From assembly GCA_963845495.1 (NCBI GenBank), contig CAWJTH010000231.1:25220-89219 (forward strand): a stretch of 64,000 nucleotides of DNA, given 5' to 3'. This DNA comes from JAZKFT01 sp963845495 (lineage in GTDB: Bacteria > Bacteroidota > Bacteroidia > Chitinophagales > Chitinophagaceae). The notes below the pieces were generated by a model that was given only the letters and a program-made list of their open reading frames with translations, was not told the DNA's origin and ran no database searches. A program made the translations under genes and the position numbers. This document shows, one piece after another, positions 1-8,528 of this stretch (position 1 is its first letter; each line of letters begins with the position of its first letter).

Positions 1-606
1 TACTTTCAAGCCAACCGAATGGTGCCAGCGGTGCAGTTCTGGACCGTTGAAAACAAAGAGTAATTTACTCATTTTCACGTTTATGTTCGAGTGGTTGAAC
101 ATGCCCCAAACGGCATCGGTGGTTGCTTTTAAAATGGCTACATCGGCACTGGCACCCAGCAAAATAAGCGGTGCATATTCTACGGTTTGTGCCACCAAAA
201 TTTCTATAAAATGCGACCGCGAACCAACCAGCCAGTCCACTTCTGGTGTCGCATGGGCGGCTTCGTGCACCCGCCAAAAAAATTTATTGTTGTGTTCAAA
301 ACGGTGGAACCAGTATTGAAAAAAATCATGGGTCACCAAAAAAAGCAACCATTGTTGCCAAACCGACCAATCTTTTAACAAGTGAAGGCGGGAAACCTGG
401 GCACTTTTATCGATGCAGGTAATCAACCAAGCAATAAAAATCCCCAACAAATAATTTTGGACAAAAGTGTACCAAAATAAATCCATCCAATAACCTTTCC
501 TAAAAATGGCGTAGTCTTTTTGGTAGGGAAAAAGCCGTTCCAAAACGGTTAGCACAAAAGCCCAACCGCCAATAACAATGGCTGAATACAATGAAGCTGA
601 GTGCAT
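1..606 (-). CDS. Fatty acid hydroxylase / sterol desaturase family membrane protein (partial, C-terminus off the left edge)
   Basis: The minus-strand frame opens with MHSASLYSAIV at 606 and runs without a stop to base 1, so about 202 residues are visible and the C-terminus is missing. Seen: hydrophobic segments in the first half, then the histidine clusters of the di-iron hydroxylase superfamily, HDFFQYWFHR near residue 97, VHEAAH near residue 118, and HRWHH near residue 194. Family members are integral membrane oxygenases that hydroxylate or desaturate lipids, sterols or carotenoids; the substrate cannot be told from sequence. A second, differently built member lies at 52,541-53,248. The gene is followed upstream (607-765) by a spacer in which I see no feature. 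Confidence 0.85.
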   Translation of the reverse strand, partial: MHSASLYSAIVIGGWAFVLTVLERLFPYQKDYAIFRKGYWMDLFWYTFVQNYLLGIFIAWLITCIDKSAQVSRLHLLKDWSVWQQWLLFLVTHDFFQYWFHRFEHNNKFFWRVHEAAHATPEVDWLVGSRSHFIEILVAQTVEYAPLILLGASADVAILKATTDAVWGMFNHSNINVKMSKLLFVFNGPELHRWHHSVGLKV

Positions 607-765
607 GTGTTTTTAATTTTATGGTTTACATGAAAATAAAAAATGGATTGGTTATCGGCAAGAATGGGTGATTAAAATTGGCGCTTGGTTTAGCAATGTT
701 TATGGATGAGGTTTGTTAGCAAACACTATTACGTGTTAAAAGGTAAATATCGACTCATAAACAAA

Positions 766-790
766 GAAGCGCCCAACAATTAGGCGCTTC
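766..790 (-). terminator. Hairpin terminator downstream of fumC
   Basis: An 8-bp perfect stem, gaagcgcc (766-773) with ggcgcttc (783-790), closes a 9-nt loop 25 nt past the fumC stop codon. The run after the stem is A/T-rich rather than a clean T tract. Confidence 0.6.
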
Positions 791-814
791 AACTTATAAT
801 ATACTTATAACTTA

Positions 815-2215
815 TTACTTAATCTCCCCAACCATATCTTCCGGTTTCACCCAAGCATCAAATTCTTCAGGTGTAACATAGCCTAATTTTACGGCCATTG
901 CTTTTAGCGTAGTGCCTTCTTTATGAGCCGTTTGTGCAATTTCAGCGGCTTTGTAATAACCAATTTTGGTGTTTAAAGCAGTAACCAACATCAGGCTATT
1001 ATCAACATGTTTTTTAATGTTTGCTTCCAACGGTGCAATGCCAATGGCACATTTATCGTTGAAAGAAACGCAACCATCGCCAATCAATCTTGCGCTGTGC
1101 AAGAAGTTGTAAATCATCATTGGTTTGTACACGTTCAATTCAAAATGGCCATTGCTTCCGCCAATGCTAATGGCCACATCGTTGCCCATTACTTGTGCCG
1201 CAATCATCGTTAATGCTTCGCATTGCGTCGGGTTTACTTTACCAGGCATAATAGAAGAACCAGGTTCATTATCTGGAATAAACAATTCGCCGATACCACT
1301 TCGTGGGCCGGAAGACAACATGCGGATATCGTTTGCAATCTTCAACAAACTAACCGCCACAGTTTTCAATGCGCCATGGCTTTCAACAATGGCATCGTGT
1401 GCTGCCAACGCTTCAAATTTATTTTCGGCTGTTACAAAAGGCAAACCAGTAAGCTTGGCAATATGCCCAGCCACGTTTTCAGAATAATTTTTGGGCGTAT
1501 TAATGCCTGTTCCAACCGCAGTTCCACCTAAAGCCAACTCGCTTAAATGCGATAATGTGTTTTTTATGGCTTTCAAACCGTGGTTCAACTGACTAACATA
1601 ACCGCTCAATTCCTGTCCCACCGTAAGCGGCGTAGCATCCATAAAATGCGTCCGGCCAATTTTTACTACATGCATAAACTCCTTACTCTTTGCAGCAAGT
1701 GTATCACGCAATTTTTCAATGCCGGGAATAGTGGTTTCAATCAATATTTTATAGGCCGCAATGTGCATGGCCGTTGGAAAAGTATCGTTGCTTGATTGTG
1801 ATTTGTTCACATCATCGTTGGGATGCAAAAATTTGTCCTTGTCGGTTAATGCGCCACCGTGCAGCACATGTCCGCGATAAGCCACCACTTCGTTCACATT
1901 CATATTGCTTTGTGTACCGCTGCCCGTTTGCCAAACCACCAATGGGAAAGAAGAATCCAATTTGCCCTCCAAAATTTCGTCGCACACTTGGCCAATCATA
2001 TCGCTTTTTTCTTTCGATAAAACGCCGGCTTCAAAATTGGTGATAGCCGCTGCTTTTTTTAAATAAGCAAACGCACGGATAATTTCTTTCGGCATCTTGT
2101 TGATGTCTTGCGCAATTTTAAAGTTTTCAACACTGCGTTGTGTTTGCGCACCATAAAGGGCGTCGGCAGGCACCTGCACTTGGCCCATGGTGTCTTTTTC
2201 AATACGGAAGTCCAT
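815..2215 (-). CDS. fumC: Fumarate hydratase class II
   Basis: This gene encodes the TCA-cycle enzyme that interconverts fumarate and L-malate in the cytoplasm. The 466-residue length fits the oxygen-stable, iron-free class II enzyme, a homotetramer. Seen: the fumarase/aspartase signature GSSIMPGKVNP near residue 318, which forms the flexible catalytic loop, the substrate-site stretch TGSGTQSNMNVNEV near residues 97-110, and GRTHFMDATP near residue 187. The start is ATG with MDFRIEKDTMG, the usual beginning of the family. It stands alone between a hairpin terminator and a repeat-rich leader; the leader carries AATCTTCAAATTT-type word repeats in the gene's reading direction. Confidence 0.97.
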   Translation of the reverse strand: MDFRIEKDTMGQVQVPADALYGAQTQRSVENFKIAQDINKMPKEIIRAFAYLKKAAAITNFEAGVLSKEKSDMIGQVCDEILEGKLDSSFPLVVWQTGSGTQSNMNVNEVVAYRGHVLHGGALTDKDKFLHPNDDVNKSQSSNDTFPTAMHIAAYKILIETTIPGIEKLRDTLAAKSKEFMHVVKIGRTHFMDATPLTVGQELSGYVSQLNHGLKAIKNTLSHLSELALGGTAVGTGINTPKNYSENVAGHIAKLTGLPFVTAENKFEALAAHDAIVESHGALKTVAVSLLKIANDIRMLSSGPRSGIGELFIPDNEPGSSIMPGKVNPTQCEALTMIAAQVMGNDVAISIGGSNGHFELNVYKPMMIYNFLHSARLIGDGCVSFNDKCAIGIAPLEANIKKHVDNSLMLVTALNTKIGYYKAAEIAQTAHKEGTTLKAMAVKLGYVTPEEFDAWVKPEDMVGEIK

Positions 2216-2225
2216 GGCAAATATT

Positions 2226-2268
2226 TAATTTGAAGATTAGAAATTTGAAGATTGGATGATGAGAGGCT
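2226..2268. repeat. Word repeat (tttgaagattagaaatttgaagatt type)
   Basis: The word gaagatt/agaaattt is repeated two to three times, then degenerates into gatgatgagag, directly before the fumC start. It has no matching opposite arm nearby. It belongs to the general class of low-complexity word repeats found at gene borders in this window. Confidence 0.6.
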
Positions 2269-2340
2269 GTGGTTTTGAGGGTGCAAAAATAATGGCTGGT
2301 GGCGGAATGGAGACCGTTTAAATTAACATGCCTGGAATTA

Positions 2341-2528
2341 TTCCCGCAGATTAAATGAGATTAATACACAGCGGATTTAGCAGAAAGATTTGCGAGGAAG
2401 TCATATTGCCACAGATTCACAGAAAAAAACTATAATCTATTTATCTGTGAGATCTGCGGTGTATCCAATCTCATTTAATCTGCGGGAAAATCATCTTTTA
2501 TATTTTTTTGTGAATCTGTGGCAATATC
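2341..2528. repeat. Compound inverted repeat between fumC and the enoyl-CoA hydratase gene
   Basis: Two inverted repeats are interlaced. Arm A (about 2342-2378, ttcccgcagattaaatgaga) matches in reverse at about 2455-2488. Arm B (2404-2420, attgccacagattcaca) matches in reverse at 2510-2526. The order A, B, A', B' is not a simple hairpin. Arm B' overlaps the TGA stop codon of the downstream hydratase gene. A related copy of the B word lies at 11,156-11,291. Together with the word repeat at 2226-2268 this fills the 311-base gap. Confidence 0.8.
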
Positions 2529-3306
2529 ACTTCCCCGTAAAAACCGCCTTCCTTTTTTCCAAAAACGCCGTTGCGCCTTCTTTGGCGTCGGCCGTATCAA
2601 ATAAGCCGCCAAACGCGTTTACTTCTTGCGATAAACCATTCGCGGCATCATAACTGGCGGTATTTACCAATTCTACCACCTTGGCAATAGCAAGCGGAGC
2701 TTTGCCCATTATGGTTTTTAAGATAGTGGCGGTTTGTGCCAATAAATCTTCGGCGGGTACCACATGGTTTACCAAACCTAAAAACAACGCTTCGGTAGCG
2801 CTGATCATGTTGCCGGTCATCATCATTTCCATGGCTTTTCCACGGCCAATTAATTGCACCAACCGTTGCGTACCGCCGTAACCGGGAACGAGCCCTAAAT
2901 TAACTTCCGGTTGACCGAATTTGGCGTTTTCATTAGCCAACCGAAAATGACAGGCCATGGCTAATTCGCAACCGCCGCCCAATGCAAAGCCATTTACCGC
3001 AGCCACAATTGGTTTGGGGCAATGTTCAATTTTACTAAAAACCAGATTGTGCCCCTTTTGCGCCAAAGCCTTGCCAGCACTGCCATCCAGCGTTATAAAT
3101 CCGCTGATGTCGGCACCGGCCACAAATGCTTTTGGCCCGGCACCCGTAATAATGGCCGATTTAATTTCTGGCGTATTGTAAATGTCTGTTATTGCAGAAC
3201 CAAGCTCGGTAATAACAGCATCGTTTAGTGCATTTAATTTATCAGGACGGTTGATGGTGATGGTAAAAATGCCATCTGTTAAATTGGTCAATATGGTTTG
3301 GTACAT
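2527..3306 (-). CDS. Enoyl-CoA hydratase/isomerase family protein
   Basis: The 259-residue protein is a crotonase-fold enzyme that most likely hydrates trans-2-enoyl-CoA in fatty-acid or amino-acid breakdown. Seen: AFVAGADI at residues 60-67 for the oxyanion hole and CoA binding, GFALGGGCELA at 106-116 with Glu114, and GQPEVNLGLVPG at 131-142 with Glu134. Glu114 and Glu134 correspond to the two catalytic glutamates of true enoyl-CoA hydratases. The stop codon lies within one arm of the compound inverted repeat. No other beta-oxidation gene is adjacent, so the substrate chain length is open. Confidence 0.93.
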   Translation of the reverse strand: MYQTILTNLTDGIFTITINRPDKLNALNDAVITELGSAITDIYNTPEIKSAIITGAGPKAFVAGADISGFITLDGSAGKALAQKGHNLVFSKIEHCPKPIVAAVNGFALGGGCELAMACHFRLANENAKFGQPEVNLGLVPGYGGTQRLVQLIGRGKAMEMMMTGNMISATEALFLGLVNHVVPAEDLLAQTATILKTIMGKAPLAIAKVVELVNTASYDAANGLSQEVNAFGGLFDTADAKEGATAFLEKRKAVFTGK

Positions 3307-3320
3307 CGTTAATATTTTTT

Positions 3321-3328
3321 CAAAAGTA
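3321..3328 (-). promoter_or_regulatory. Possible -7 box for the enoyl-CoA hydratase gene
   Basis: Read on the minus strand this is TACTTTTG, a full match to the Bacteroidota TAnnTTTG box, 14 nt upstream of the ATG. No TTG lies 19 nt further upstream, where the preceding gene's terminator sits. Confidence 0.35.
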
Positions 3329-3330
3329 TA

Positions 3331-3357
3331 AAAACCAGCCTTGATGGGGCTGGTTTT
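3331..3357 (-). terminator. Rho-independent terminator of the secreted-protein gene
   Basis: A 10-bp perfect stem, aaaaccagcc with ggctggtttt, has a 7-nt loop and ends in T residues on both strands. It lies 26 nt past the stop of the upstream gene and isolates the hydratase gene. Confidence 0.8.
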
Positions 3358-3382
3358 TATATTGTCAACTTATAATTTATCA

Positions 3383-5113
3383 TTAATCTTTTACGGTAAG
3401 TTTAGCCACGGCAATTTTGGTTTTGGCAAACAAACGGTCTTCTTTCCCAATCATGTAAAAATCATTTCCCAACACCGATCCAAGCCTTGGCATGGCGGTG
3501 GGCACAGCGTTATTGCTAAAAAGTGTTTTACGGGTGTACTTGCCTGTTGTTTCATCCAGCACAACAGAAACGCAATCAGATTTGCCAAAGGGGCCAACCC
3601 TTTTTACTTTTTGACCCAATTGCAAAATGTTTTCATTTTTTTTATGGTCATTAAAAATAATATTCAGTTTGTTTTTGCTTTCAAAAATGCCAAAGCTGGC
3701 ATAAAATGGCCAATTGAACCCTGTTAAAAAGAAACCGGTGTTTATGCTAAACCCACTTGGGCTGTTTGAATAGGCGGTTTCAATTACTTCGCGTTGTTCT
3801 TTTGGCAATACGTTTAGCCAATTGATATTGCCGGATGCATCGATTTTGCTCATCATCAAATCGCCACATTCGTATACCTGATAAGTAACCGACCTTGTAT
3901 TACTAAAACCAGTCATGCTGCTAGAGTAGGTAGTGGTGGTATAAGAATAACTATGGTATTTTTCCGCCAAAATAATCAGGCCGTTGTCTGCTGTGTAAAC
4001 AATATCCCTGAAACGCATGTATTTCGAAAAACCTTCCTCATCGCTTTGGATCTTTGCAAGCTTTTCACGTTCTTTTTTTTCGTCCTTACTTTCGCTATCG
4101 TTTTCATCATCTGTACTGGCATCTTCCTGGGCAGAAATAGTAGACGTATTGATATCTTTTCGATTAGAACTAATAATATCGCCAGTAACCGTATTAATGC
4201 GTTGTACCATCAAACCGTTTATTTCTGTCCCCTTGCTCAAATTGCTGTAAAAAGCAGCCAGTATAAGGTTATTATCCTTGCTTTGTACCACCTTTGAACT
4301 CACAAGCCATTTAGCTTCAATGTTGGTGTTTACTTCTTTTATCTGTTTGCCCAATTTATCGTAAATACGAATGCTGTAATTTTTAAAATCAAGGTATTTA
4401 TTTTTTTTCTTTTTGCCTTCCTCGTATTCATACACGCGGCCAACCAATGCTATGTTGCCATTGTTGGTGTACACTACATCCTCCAATTGAAATGTTTTGG
4501 GTTCAAATTCGTTGGAGATATGGACGGGTTTACCTGCCGCAATCATTTTATCGTTAAACTGGCGTATTTCGTAATTGTTTTTTTCCTTGCCCGAAATGGT
4601 ACTTACAATTATCATTTTTGTGCTGTCGGCGCTGTAGGCTATCCTATAATTAATGTCATCATTTTTTTCATCCTTTTGCCAACTAGTCACTTCTTTCCAA
4701 TCGCCCGCCTGTTCGCCGCTAGCTTTGTCTATTTCTGTTGAAAATAAAGTGAGCGTTTTCTCTTTTTTGTTATAATCTGTTGCAAACAAAAAAAGCTTGC
4801 CCTTTAAAAAAAACAATTGATCGTACTCTTTACCCTTCAGTTCTTTGTTAAAATCATTTTCATATACCTGGATTAGATTTTTATCCAACTTAATAAGTGT
4901 GGCAGATTCCCGTACGGATGCGCCGATTACGAAATAAGTTTTTAGGGCATAGTGAGATTCCTTTAAATAAATGCCAGAATTGTCGGTGTAAAAAACTGAA
5001 AGATCGGTGCTCCCTTTTTTTAATTTAAACTCGTCGCCCCAAGTAACTTTTGTTTGTGCCGAAGTCAGATTTGTGTATGCCAAAAAAATAAAAATTGCCA
5101 GAAGATGTTTCAT
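3383..5113 (-). CDS. Secreted protein of unknown function
   Basis: I do not recognise a named family. The 576-residue product starts with a typical Sec signal peptide (MKHLLAIFIFLAYTNLTSAQ), so it is exported. The rest is soluble, rich in Lys, Asp and aromatic residues with alternating hydrophobic strands, in the manner of Bacteroidota beta-propeller-like proteins; that fold is only an impression. Residues about 330-360 form a strongly charged stretch with DDENDSESKDEKKERE. There is no lipobox and no T9SS sorting domain at the C-terminus. It is a single gene, bounded by a strong terminator at its 3' end. Confidence 0.85.
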   Translation of the reverse strand: MKHLLAIFIFLAYTNLTSAQTKVTWGDEFKLKKGSTDLSVFYTDNSGIYLKESHYALKTYFVIGASVRESATLIKLDKNLIQVYENDFNKELKGKEYDQLFFLKGKLFLFATDYNKKEKTLTLFSTEIDKASGEQAGDWKEVTSWQKDEKNDDINYRIAYSADSTKMIIVSTISGKEKNNYEIRQFNDKMIAAGKPVHISNEFEPKTFQLEDVVYTNNGNIALVGRVYEYEEGKKKKNKYLDFKNYSIRIYDKLGKQIKEVNTNIEAKWLVSSKVVQSKDNNLILAAFYSNLSKGTEINGLMVQRINTVTGDIISSNRKDINTSTISAQEDASTDDENDSESKDEKKEREKLAKIQSDEEGFSKYMRFRDIVYTADNGLIILAEKYHSYSYTTTTYSSSMTGFSNTRSVTYQVYECGDLMMSKIDASGNINWLNVLPKEQREVIETAYSNSPSGFSINTGFFLTGFNWPFYASFGIFESKNKLNIIFNDHKKNENILQLGQKVKRVGPFGKSDCVSVVLDETTGKYTRKTLFSNNAVPTAMPRLGSVLGNDFYMIGKEDRLFAKTKIAVAKLTVKD

Positions 5114-5209
5114 GTAAGATAAATTGTTTTAATATTTAGGAAAGTGGCACGAAAATAGGGTTTAGTATGATATATATATTTATTAGTAAATTTATATAGA
5201 TGGGATAAG

Positions 5210-5217
5210 TAGCTTTG
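5210..5217 (+). promoter_or_regulatory. -7 box of the DCC-family gene
   Basis: TAGCTTTG fits TAnnTTTG exactly and lies 7 nt before the ATG, which would give a very short leader. There is no TTG at the expected -33 position. Confidence 0.4.
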
Positions 5218-5224
5218 CATTTCA

Positions 5225-5632
5225 ATGAAACCAAAAAACGAATTGATCATTTTATTTGACGGCGTTTGCAATCTTTGCAATGGCATGGTTCAATTCGTAA
5301 TTAAAAATGACGCAAAAAAGCGATTTCAATTTGCTTCGCTGCAATCAATCTCTGGACAAGAAATATTGCAAAAATTTCAATTGTCAACAGATGTTTTCGA
5401 TTCTTTTATATTGTTGGAAAATGGGAGGTTATTTACCAAATCAACCGCAGCTTTGAGGGTGGTAAAACGGCTGAAAGGCTTATGGCTGCTACTTTACAGC
5501 TTCATAATTGTACCAAAATTTATTAGAGATGCGGTTTATAATTTAATTGCTAAAAACCGTTACAAATGGTTTGGTAAACAAGAAACTTGCTGGGTTCCGA
5601 CACCTACTTTAAAAGAAAGATTTTTGAACTAA
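5225..5632 (+). CDS. Thiol-disulfide oxidoreductase, DCC family (DUF393)
   Basis: The 135-residue protein has the family's DxxCxxC signature near its N-terminus: Asp12-Gly-Val-Cys15-Asn-Leu-Cys18. Members have a thioredoxin-like fold and are thought to act as redox proteins; the partner is not known. The length is usual for the family. It converges on the small membrane-protein gene that follows, with only 9 nt between the stop codons. Confidence 0.92.
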   Translation: MKPKNELIILFDGVCNLCNGMVQFVIKNDAKKRFQFASLQSISGQEILQKFQLSTDVFDSFILLENGRLFTKSTAALRVVKRLKGLWLLLYSFIIVPKFIRDAVYNLIAKNRYKWFGKQETCWVPTPTLKERFLN

Positions 5633-5641
5633 GTTTTTTAA

Positions 5642-5947
5642 TTAATTTAAGTTTATATCCTGATTTATTTCTCTATTTATCAATGCTTTGAATCTTTTCT
5701 CGTTTCGCATCCAAACAAAATGAGTTGAGATAAAGGCAATAATTAGTGAAACGATCAACATAAAAAAGAAGGTGATCTTGCTGCTTTTTTCGAGGATTAA
5801 ATCGAAATAATTCATTACAAAAAATAGCGACAACATGCAAATGATAGTCCACATAGTCATGTACAAAGCATAATAACCGACTCTGGAACCGGTTCGTTGA
5901 ATTTCCCATTCCCGTAAAAAGCGCCTTTCTGCTGTTGATAATGCCAT
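5642..5947 (-). CDS. Small two-helix membrane protein, unknown function
   Basis: The 101-residue product begins MALSTAERRFLREWEIQR, a charged cytoplasmic start, followed by two hydrophobic segments at about residues 28-48 and 59-79 and a basic tail. I recognise no family beyond a general 2TM type. A shorter frame on the same strand is a shadow. The upstream side is flanked by an inverted word repeat. Confidence 0.75.
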   Translation of the reverse strand: MALSTAERRFLREWEIQRTGSRVGYYALYMTMWTIICMLSLFFVMNYFDLILEKSSKITFFFMLIVSLIIAFISTHFVWMRNEKRFKALINREINQDINLN

Positions 5948-5950
5948 AAA

Positions 5951-6070
5951 TAGTAGTTGGTAATTAGTAGTTGGTATTTAGATGATTGCCATGTAACAGT
6001 TTTTGTATTTAATCATTTTAATCGAAAGTTTTGGTTTTGTCCAACTACTAAATACCAATTACTAACGACT
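5951..6070. repeat. Inverted word repeat (agtagttggtaatt family)
   Basis: The left arm (5951-5981) is made of tandem agtagttggtaatt/tatttag words. The right arm (6041-6070) is their imperfect reverse complement. It fills the gap between the start of the small membrane-protein gene and the stop of the PhzF-like gene. Related copies flank 15,931-16,113. Confidence 0.75.
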
Positions 6071-6073
6071 GTT

Positions 6074-6865
6074 TTATTCATTATCCATTGTTATTTCTCC
6101 TTCCATATAAAAAATACAATTACCGCCAATTACTACGCGTTCGCCATTTTGTTCGCAATAAATATTGCCGCCACGCTTGCTTAATTGTTTGGCATTCATC
6201 ACGTTTTTGTTGAGCCTTTTTGACCAAAATGGAATGAGTTGCGAATGCGCTGAACCCGTTACCGGATCTTCGTTTATGCCAGCGCCGGGCGCAAAAAAAC
6301 GGCTCACAAAATCCACTTCATCGCCTTTGGCAGTAATGATCATTTTGCTGAAATATTTTTTCATCAACGTAAAATCTGGCTGACAGTTTTTAACCGCCGA
6401 TTCATTTTCTAGCAATACCAAAACGTCGCGGTATTGGTGTGTTTCCAAAATGGTTACACCGCCCAAAACGGCTGATAAATTTGGGTCGATTTCTTCCAAT
6501 GGTTTTGGTTCCCAGCTTGGGAAATCCATCACCAACATATCATCTTTTTTTGTAACGATTAATGAGCCGCTGGCCGATTGGAAAACGATGCTGTCCTTTT
6601 CATATCCCAATTTTTCAAACAAAATAAAAGCACTGGCTAAAGTGGCATGGCCGCAAAGGTTTATTTCCACTTCAGGCGTAAACCAACGGATGTCGAAACC
6701 AGTTTGATTTGCCACAAAAAAAACGGTTTCGCTTAAATTGTTTTCCAAGGCAATCTGTTGCATCAAATCCTTGCTCAGCCAAGTTTTTAACGGAATAACT
6801 GCAGCGGGATTTCCACCAAATAATTTGTTGGTAAATGCATCAACCTGATAAATTTTCAACTGCAT
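6074..6865 (-). CDS. PhzF family isomerase-like protein
   Basis: The product has the PhzF/diaminopimelate-epimerase fold, two similar alpha/beta halves. In phenazine makers PhzF isomerises trans-2,3-dihydro-3-hydroxyanthranilate; most genomic homologues act on unknown small molecules, and nothing here suggests phenazine synthesis. Seen: ALENNLSETVFF at residues 39-50 with the conserved acid Glu46, NLCGHATLASA in the first half, and DPVTGSAHS in the second. The start is set at MQLKIYQVDAFT because the family begins there and because a TAnnTTTG box overlaps the longer start at 6886. The length of 263 residues is normal. Confidence 0.92.
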   Translation of the reverse strand: MQLKIYQVDAFTNKLFGGNPAAVIPLKTWLSKDLMQQIALENNLSETVFFVANQTGFDIRWFTPEVEINLCGHATLASAFILFEKLGYEKDSIVFQSASGSLIVTKKDDMLVMDFPSWEPKPLEEIDPNLSAVLGGVTILETHQYRDVLVLLENESAVKNCQPDFTLMKKYFSKMIITAKGDEVDFVSRFFAPGAGINEDPVTGSAHSQLIPFWSKRLNKNVMNAKQLSKRGGNIYCEQNGERVVIGGNCIFYMEGEITMDNE

Positions 6866-6883
6866 TTGTATCGAATTTTGAAA

Positions 6884-6891
6884 CAAAGATA
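6884..6891 (-). promoter_or_regulatory. -7 box of the PhzF-like gene
   Basis: Read on the minus strand this is TATCTTTG, an exact TAnnTTTG box 18 nt from the chosen ATG. It supports the shorter start. No TTG is present at -33. Confidence 0.45.
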
Positions 6892-6930
6892 GCAGATGGT
6901 AAAAAGAAGGCTATAATCGTTTGTAAACCG

Positions 6931-6963
6931 TGTCTGACGCCTTTGTATTTTGGGCGTCAGACA
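6931..6963. repeat. Perfect 11-bp hairpin
   Basis: The arms tgtctgacgcc and ggcgtcagaca enclose an 11-nt loop. There is no T tract. It may act as a terminator for the MFS gene or be a mobile palindrome. It lies in the 330-base gap between the PhzF-like and MFS genes. Confidence 0.6.
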
Positions 6964-7082
6964 CATGGAATATTATGTATGGCTGAATTAAGGCTAGTTA
7001 ATAAGCATGAAAATGTACGGATAAACAAAGGAAAGACTGTGGCCGTGCGCCAGGGATGGCGGCAAGTACCCCACAGGCGGCA

Positions 7083-7133
7083 TAATAAGTGAATAGTGAA
7101 AAGAGAATAGTGAATAATAAAATACAGTGAATT
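7083..7133. repeat. Word repeat (gtgaatagtg family), single arm
   Basis: Degenerate gtgaatagtgaa words occur in tandem. Similar arms are at 20,555-20,599 and 25,333-25,380. The adjoining stretch 7000-7080 and 7134-7190 is locally GC-rich (gccgccg, cccgcccgggcgccc) and contains no gene that I can support. Confidence 0.55.
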
Positions 7134-7195
7134 GCCGCCGAGGAGTACTGCCAACAGCCCGCCCGGGCGCCCAAAATCAACATATTGTTTTCAAA

Positions 7196-8434
7196 TCATT
7201 CTTCTAAAAAGTCCAAGTCTTTCCCAAAAGTTTCTTTGGTAAAATAAATGGAAATAAGACCCAGCAAAATAAAAACGGCACCTGTAACCCAACCGCCGGT
7301 TACATAATTGCTATGCGAACGGACTAGTTGAAAAAACGGGATAACCAAAATAGCCAAGAAACCCCGCACCATGTTTGGAACCGTGGTGGCTGTGGTGGCA
7401 CGAAGGTTGGTGCCAAATTGTTCGGCACCGATGGTTACAAACAATGCCCAAAAACCGCTGCCAAAGCCTAGTACAAAACAGGAAACGTACATTGCCCCCG
7501 CCGTTGCATTTCTTAACAATACAAAAAAGGCAATGGTGGCTACAATGGTAATGCCGTAAAAAAAGTACAGCGCTTTTTTGCGGCTTTCCATAAAATTGCT
7601 GATAAAGCCAGCCAATAAATCGGAAATGGAAAGGCCGATATAAGCATACATTACCGATTTGCCGGGGTCAACCTTTTCAAAAATGTGGAATTCTTTGGCA
7701 AACTCGCTTGAAAAAGTAACCAAAATGCCAATGACAAACCAAGTTGGCAATCCTATAAAAATGGTAAAAACATAGCGTTTAAATCGGTCGGCATCTGTAA
7801 ACAGCATAAAGAAATTGCCCCGCTTCACATCCAATTTTTTCACTTCGTTAAACATGCCGCTTTCAAACACGGAAATGCGGAGCAACAATAACAAAAAGCC
7901 AAGTCCGCCTCCAATAAAATAACAGGTATGCCAATCGAAATGCTGTTTGATGAAGAATGCAACCACGGCTCCTAAAATGCCTGTTCCGGCAACAATTGAA
8001 GTGGCGATTCCGCGTTTTTCTTTAGGCGTCATTTCAGAAACCAATGTAATGCCGGCACCTAATTCGCCCGCCAAACCCAGCCCCGCAACAAAACGGATCC
8101 AAGCATATTGATCAACCGAAGTGACAAATCCATTAAAAATATTTGCTACGGAATACAATAAGATAGAACCAAATAATACACTGAGCCTTCCTTTTTTATC
8201 GCCCAAAACGCCCCAAATAATGCCACCCACCAACAACCCCAGCATTTGGATTTGTAAGATATATTCGCCGCTGTCGCGTACCTGCGTTGGGTTTAAGCCG
8301 AAACTTTCCAAGCTAGGTTTGCGGATAATGCTAAACAACAATAAGTCATAAATGTCTACAAAATAGCCCAGTGCGGCTACAATAATAGTTACATTTAAAA
8401 AGGAAAAGGGCTTTTCTTCGGTAAGCGGTTTCAT
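7196..8434 (-). CDS. MFS transporter (metabolite:proton symporter type)
   Basis: The 412-residue protein has the hydropathy of a 12-helix major facilitator. Seen: GYFVDIYDLLLFSIIR in helix 1, the helix 2-3 loop motif WGVLGDKKGRLSVLFG near residue 80, which is the MFS A-motif, and LAGELGAGITLVSEMTPKEKRG around residues 120-141. This arrangement resembles the sugar/aromatic acid/metabolite symporter groups; the substrate is not evident. The start MKPLTEEKPF precedes helix 1 directly. The 5' flank holds a gctaattagctaatttg word repeat placed just before the ATG. Confidence 0.9.
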   Translation of the reverse strand: MKPLTEEKPFSFLNVTIIVAALGYFVDIYDLLLFSIIRKPSLESFGLNPTQVRDSGEYILQIQMLGLLVGGIIWGVLGDKKGRLSVLFGSILLYSVANIFNGFVTSVDQYAWIRFVAGLGLAGELGAGITLVSEMTPKEKRGIATSIVAGTGILGAVVAFFIKQHFDWHTCYFIGGGLGFLLLLLRISVFESGMFNEVKKLDVKRGNFFMLFTDADRFKRYVFTIFIGLPTWFVIGILVTFSSEFAKEFHIFEKVDPGKSVMYAYIGLSISDLLAGFISNFMESRKKALYFFYGITIVATIAFFVLLRNATAGAMYVSCFVLGFGSGFWALFVTIGAEQFGTNLRATTATTVPNMVRGFLAILVIPFFQLVRSHSNYVTGGWVTGAVFILLGLISIYFTKETFGKDLDFLEE

Positions 8435-8445
8435 AAGAATAAATG

Positions 8446-8484
8446 TGCTAATTAGCTAATTTGCTGATGTGCTAATGCTGCAAT
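8446..8484. repeat. Word repeat (gctaattagc family) before the MFS gene
   Basis: The words gctaattagctaatttgctgatgtgctaat repeat in tandem without an opposite arm. The same family, in the same orientation relative to the gene, lies just before the MMPL gene start (54,211-54,241). Confidence 0.6.
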
Positions 8485-8528
8485 GCGAAAATGAACAAAG
8501 TAGTCAAGTATCCCAAAATATTTTTTGT

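Noticed and set aside
47..378. Three short frames near the left edge (47-319, 65-277, 187-378)
   Set aside because: All lie in other frames of the hydroxylase gene, whose long frame runs off the edge.
5673..5909. 78-residue frame inside the small membrane-protein gene
   Set aside because: It is a shadow in another frame with no hydrophobic or family pattern.
6074..6886. Longer start for the PhzF-like gene
   Set aside because: The extra seven residues are not in the family and the longer start codon overlaps the TATCTTTG promoter box.
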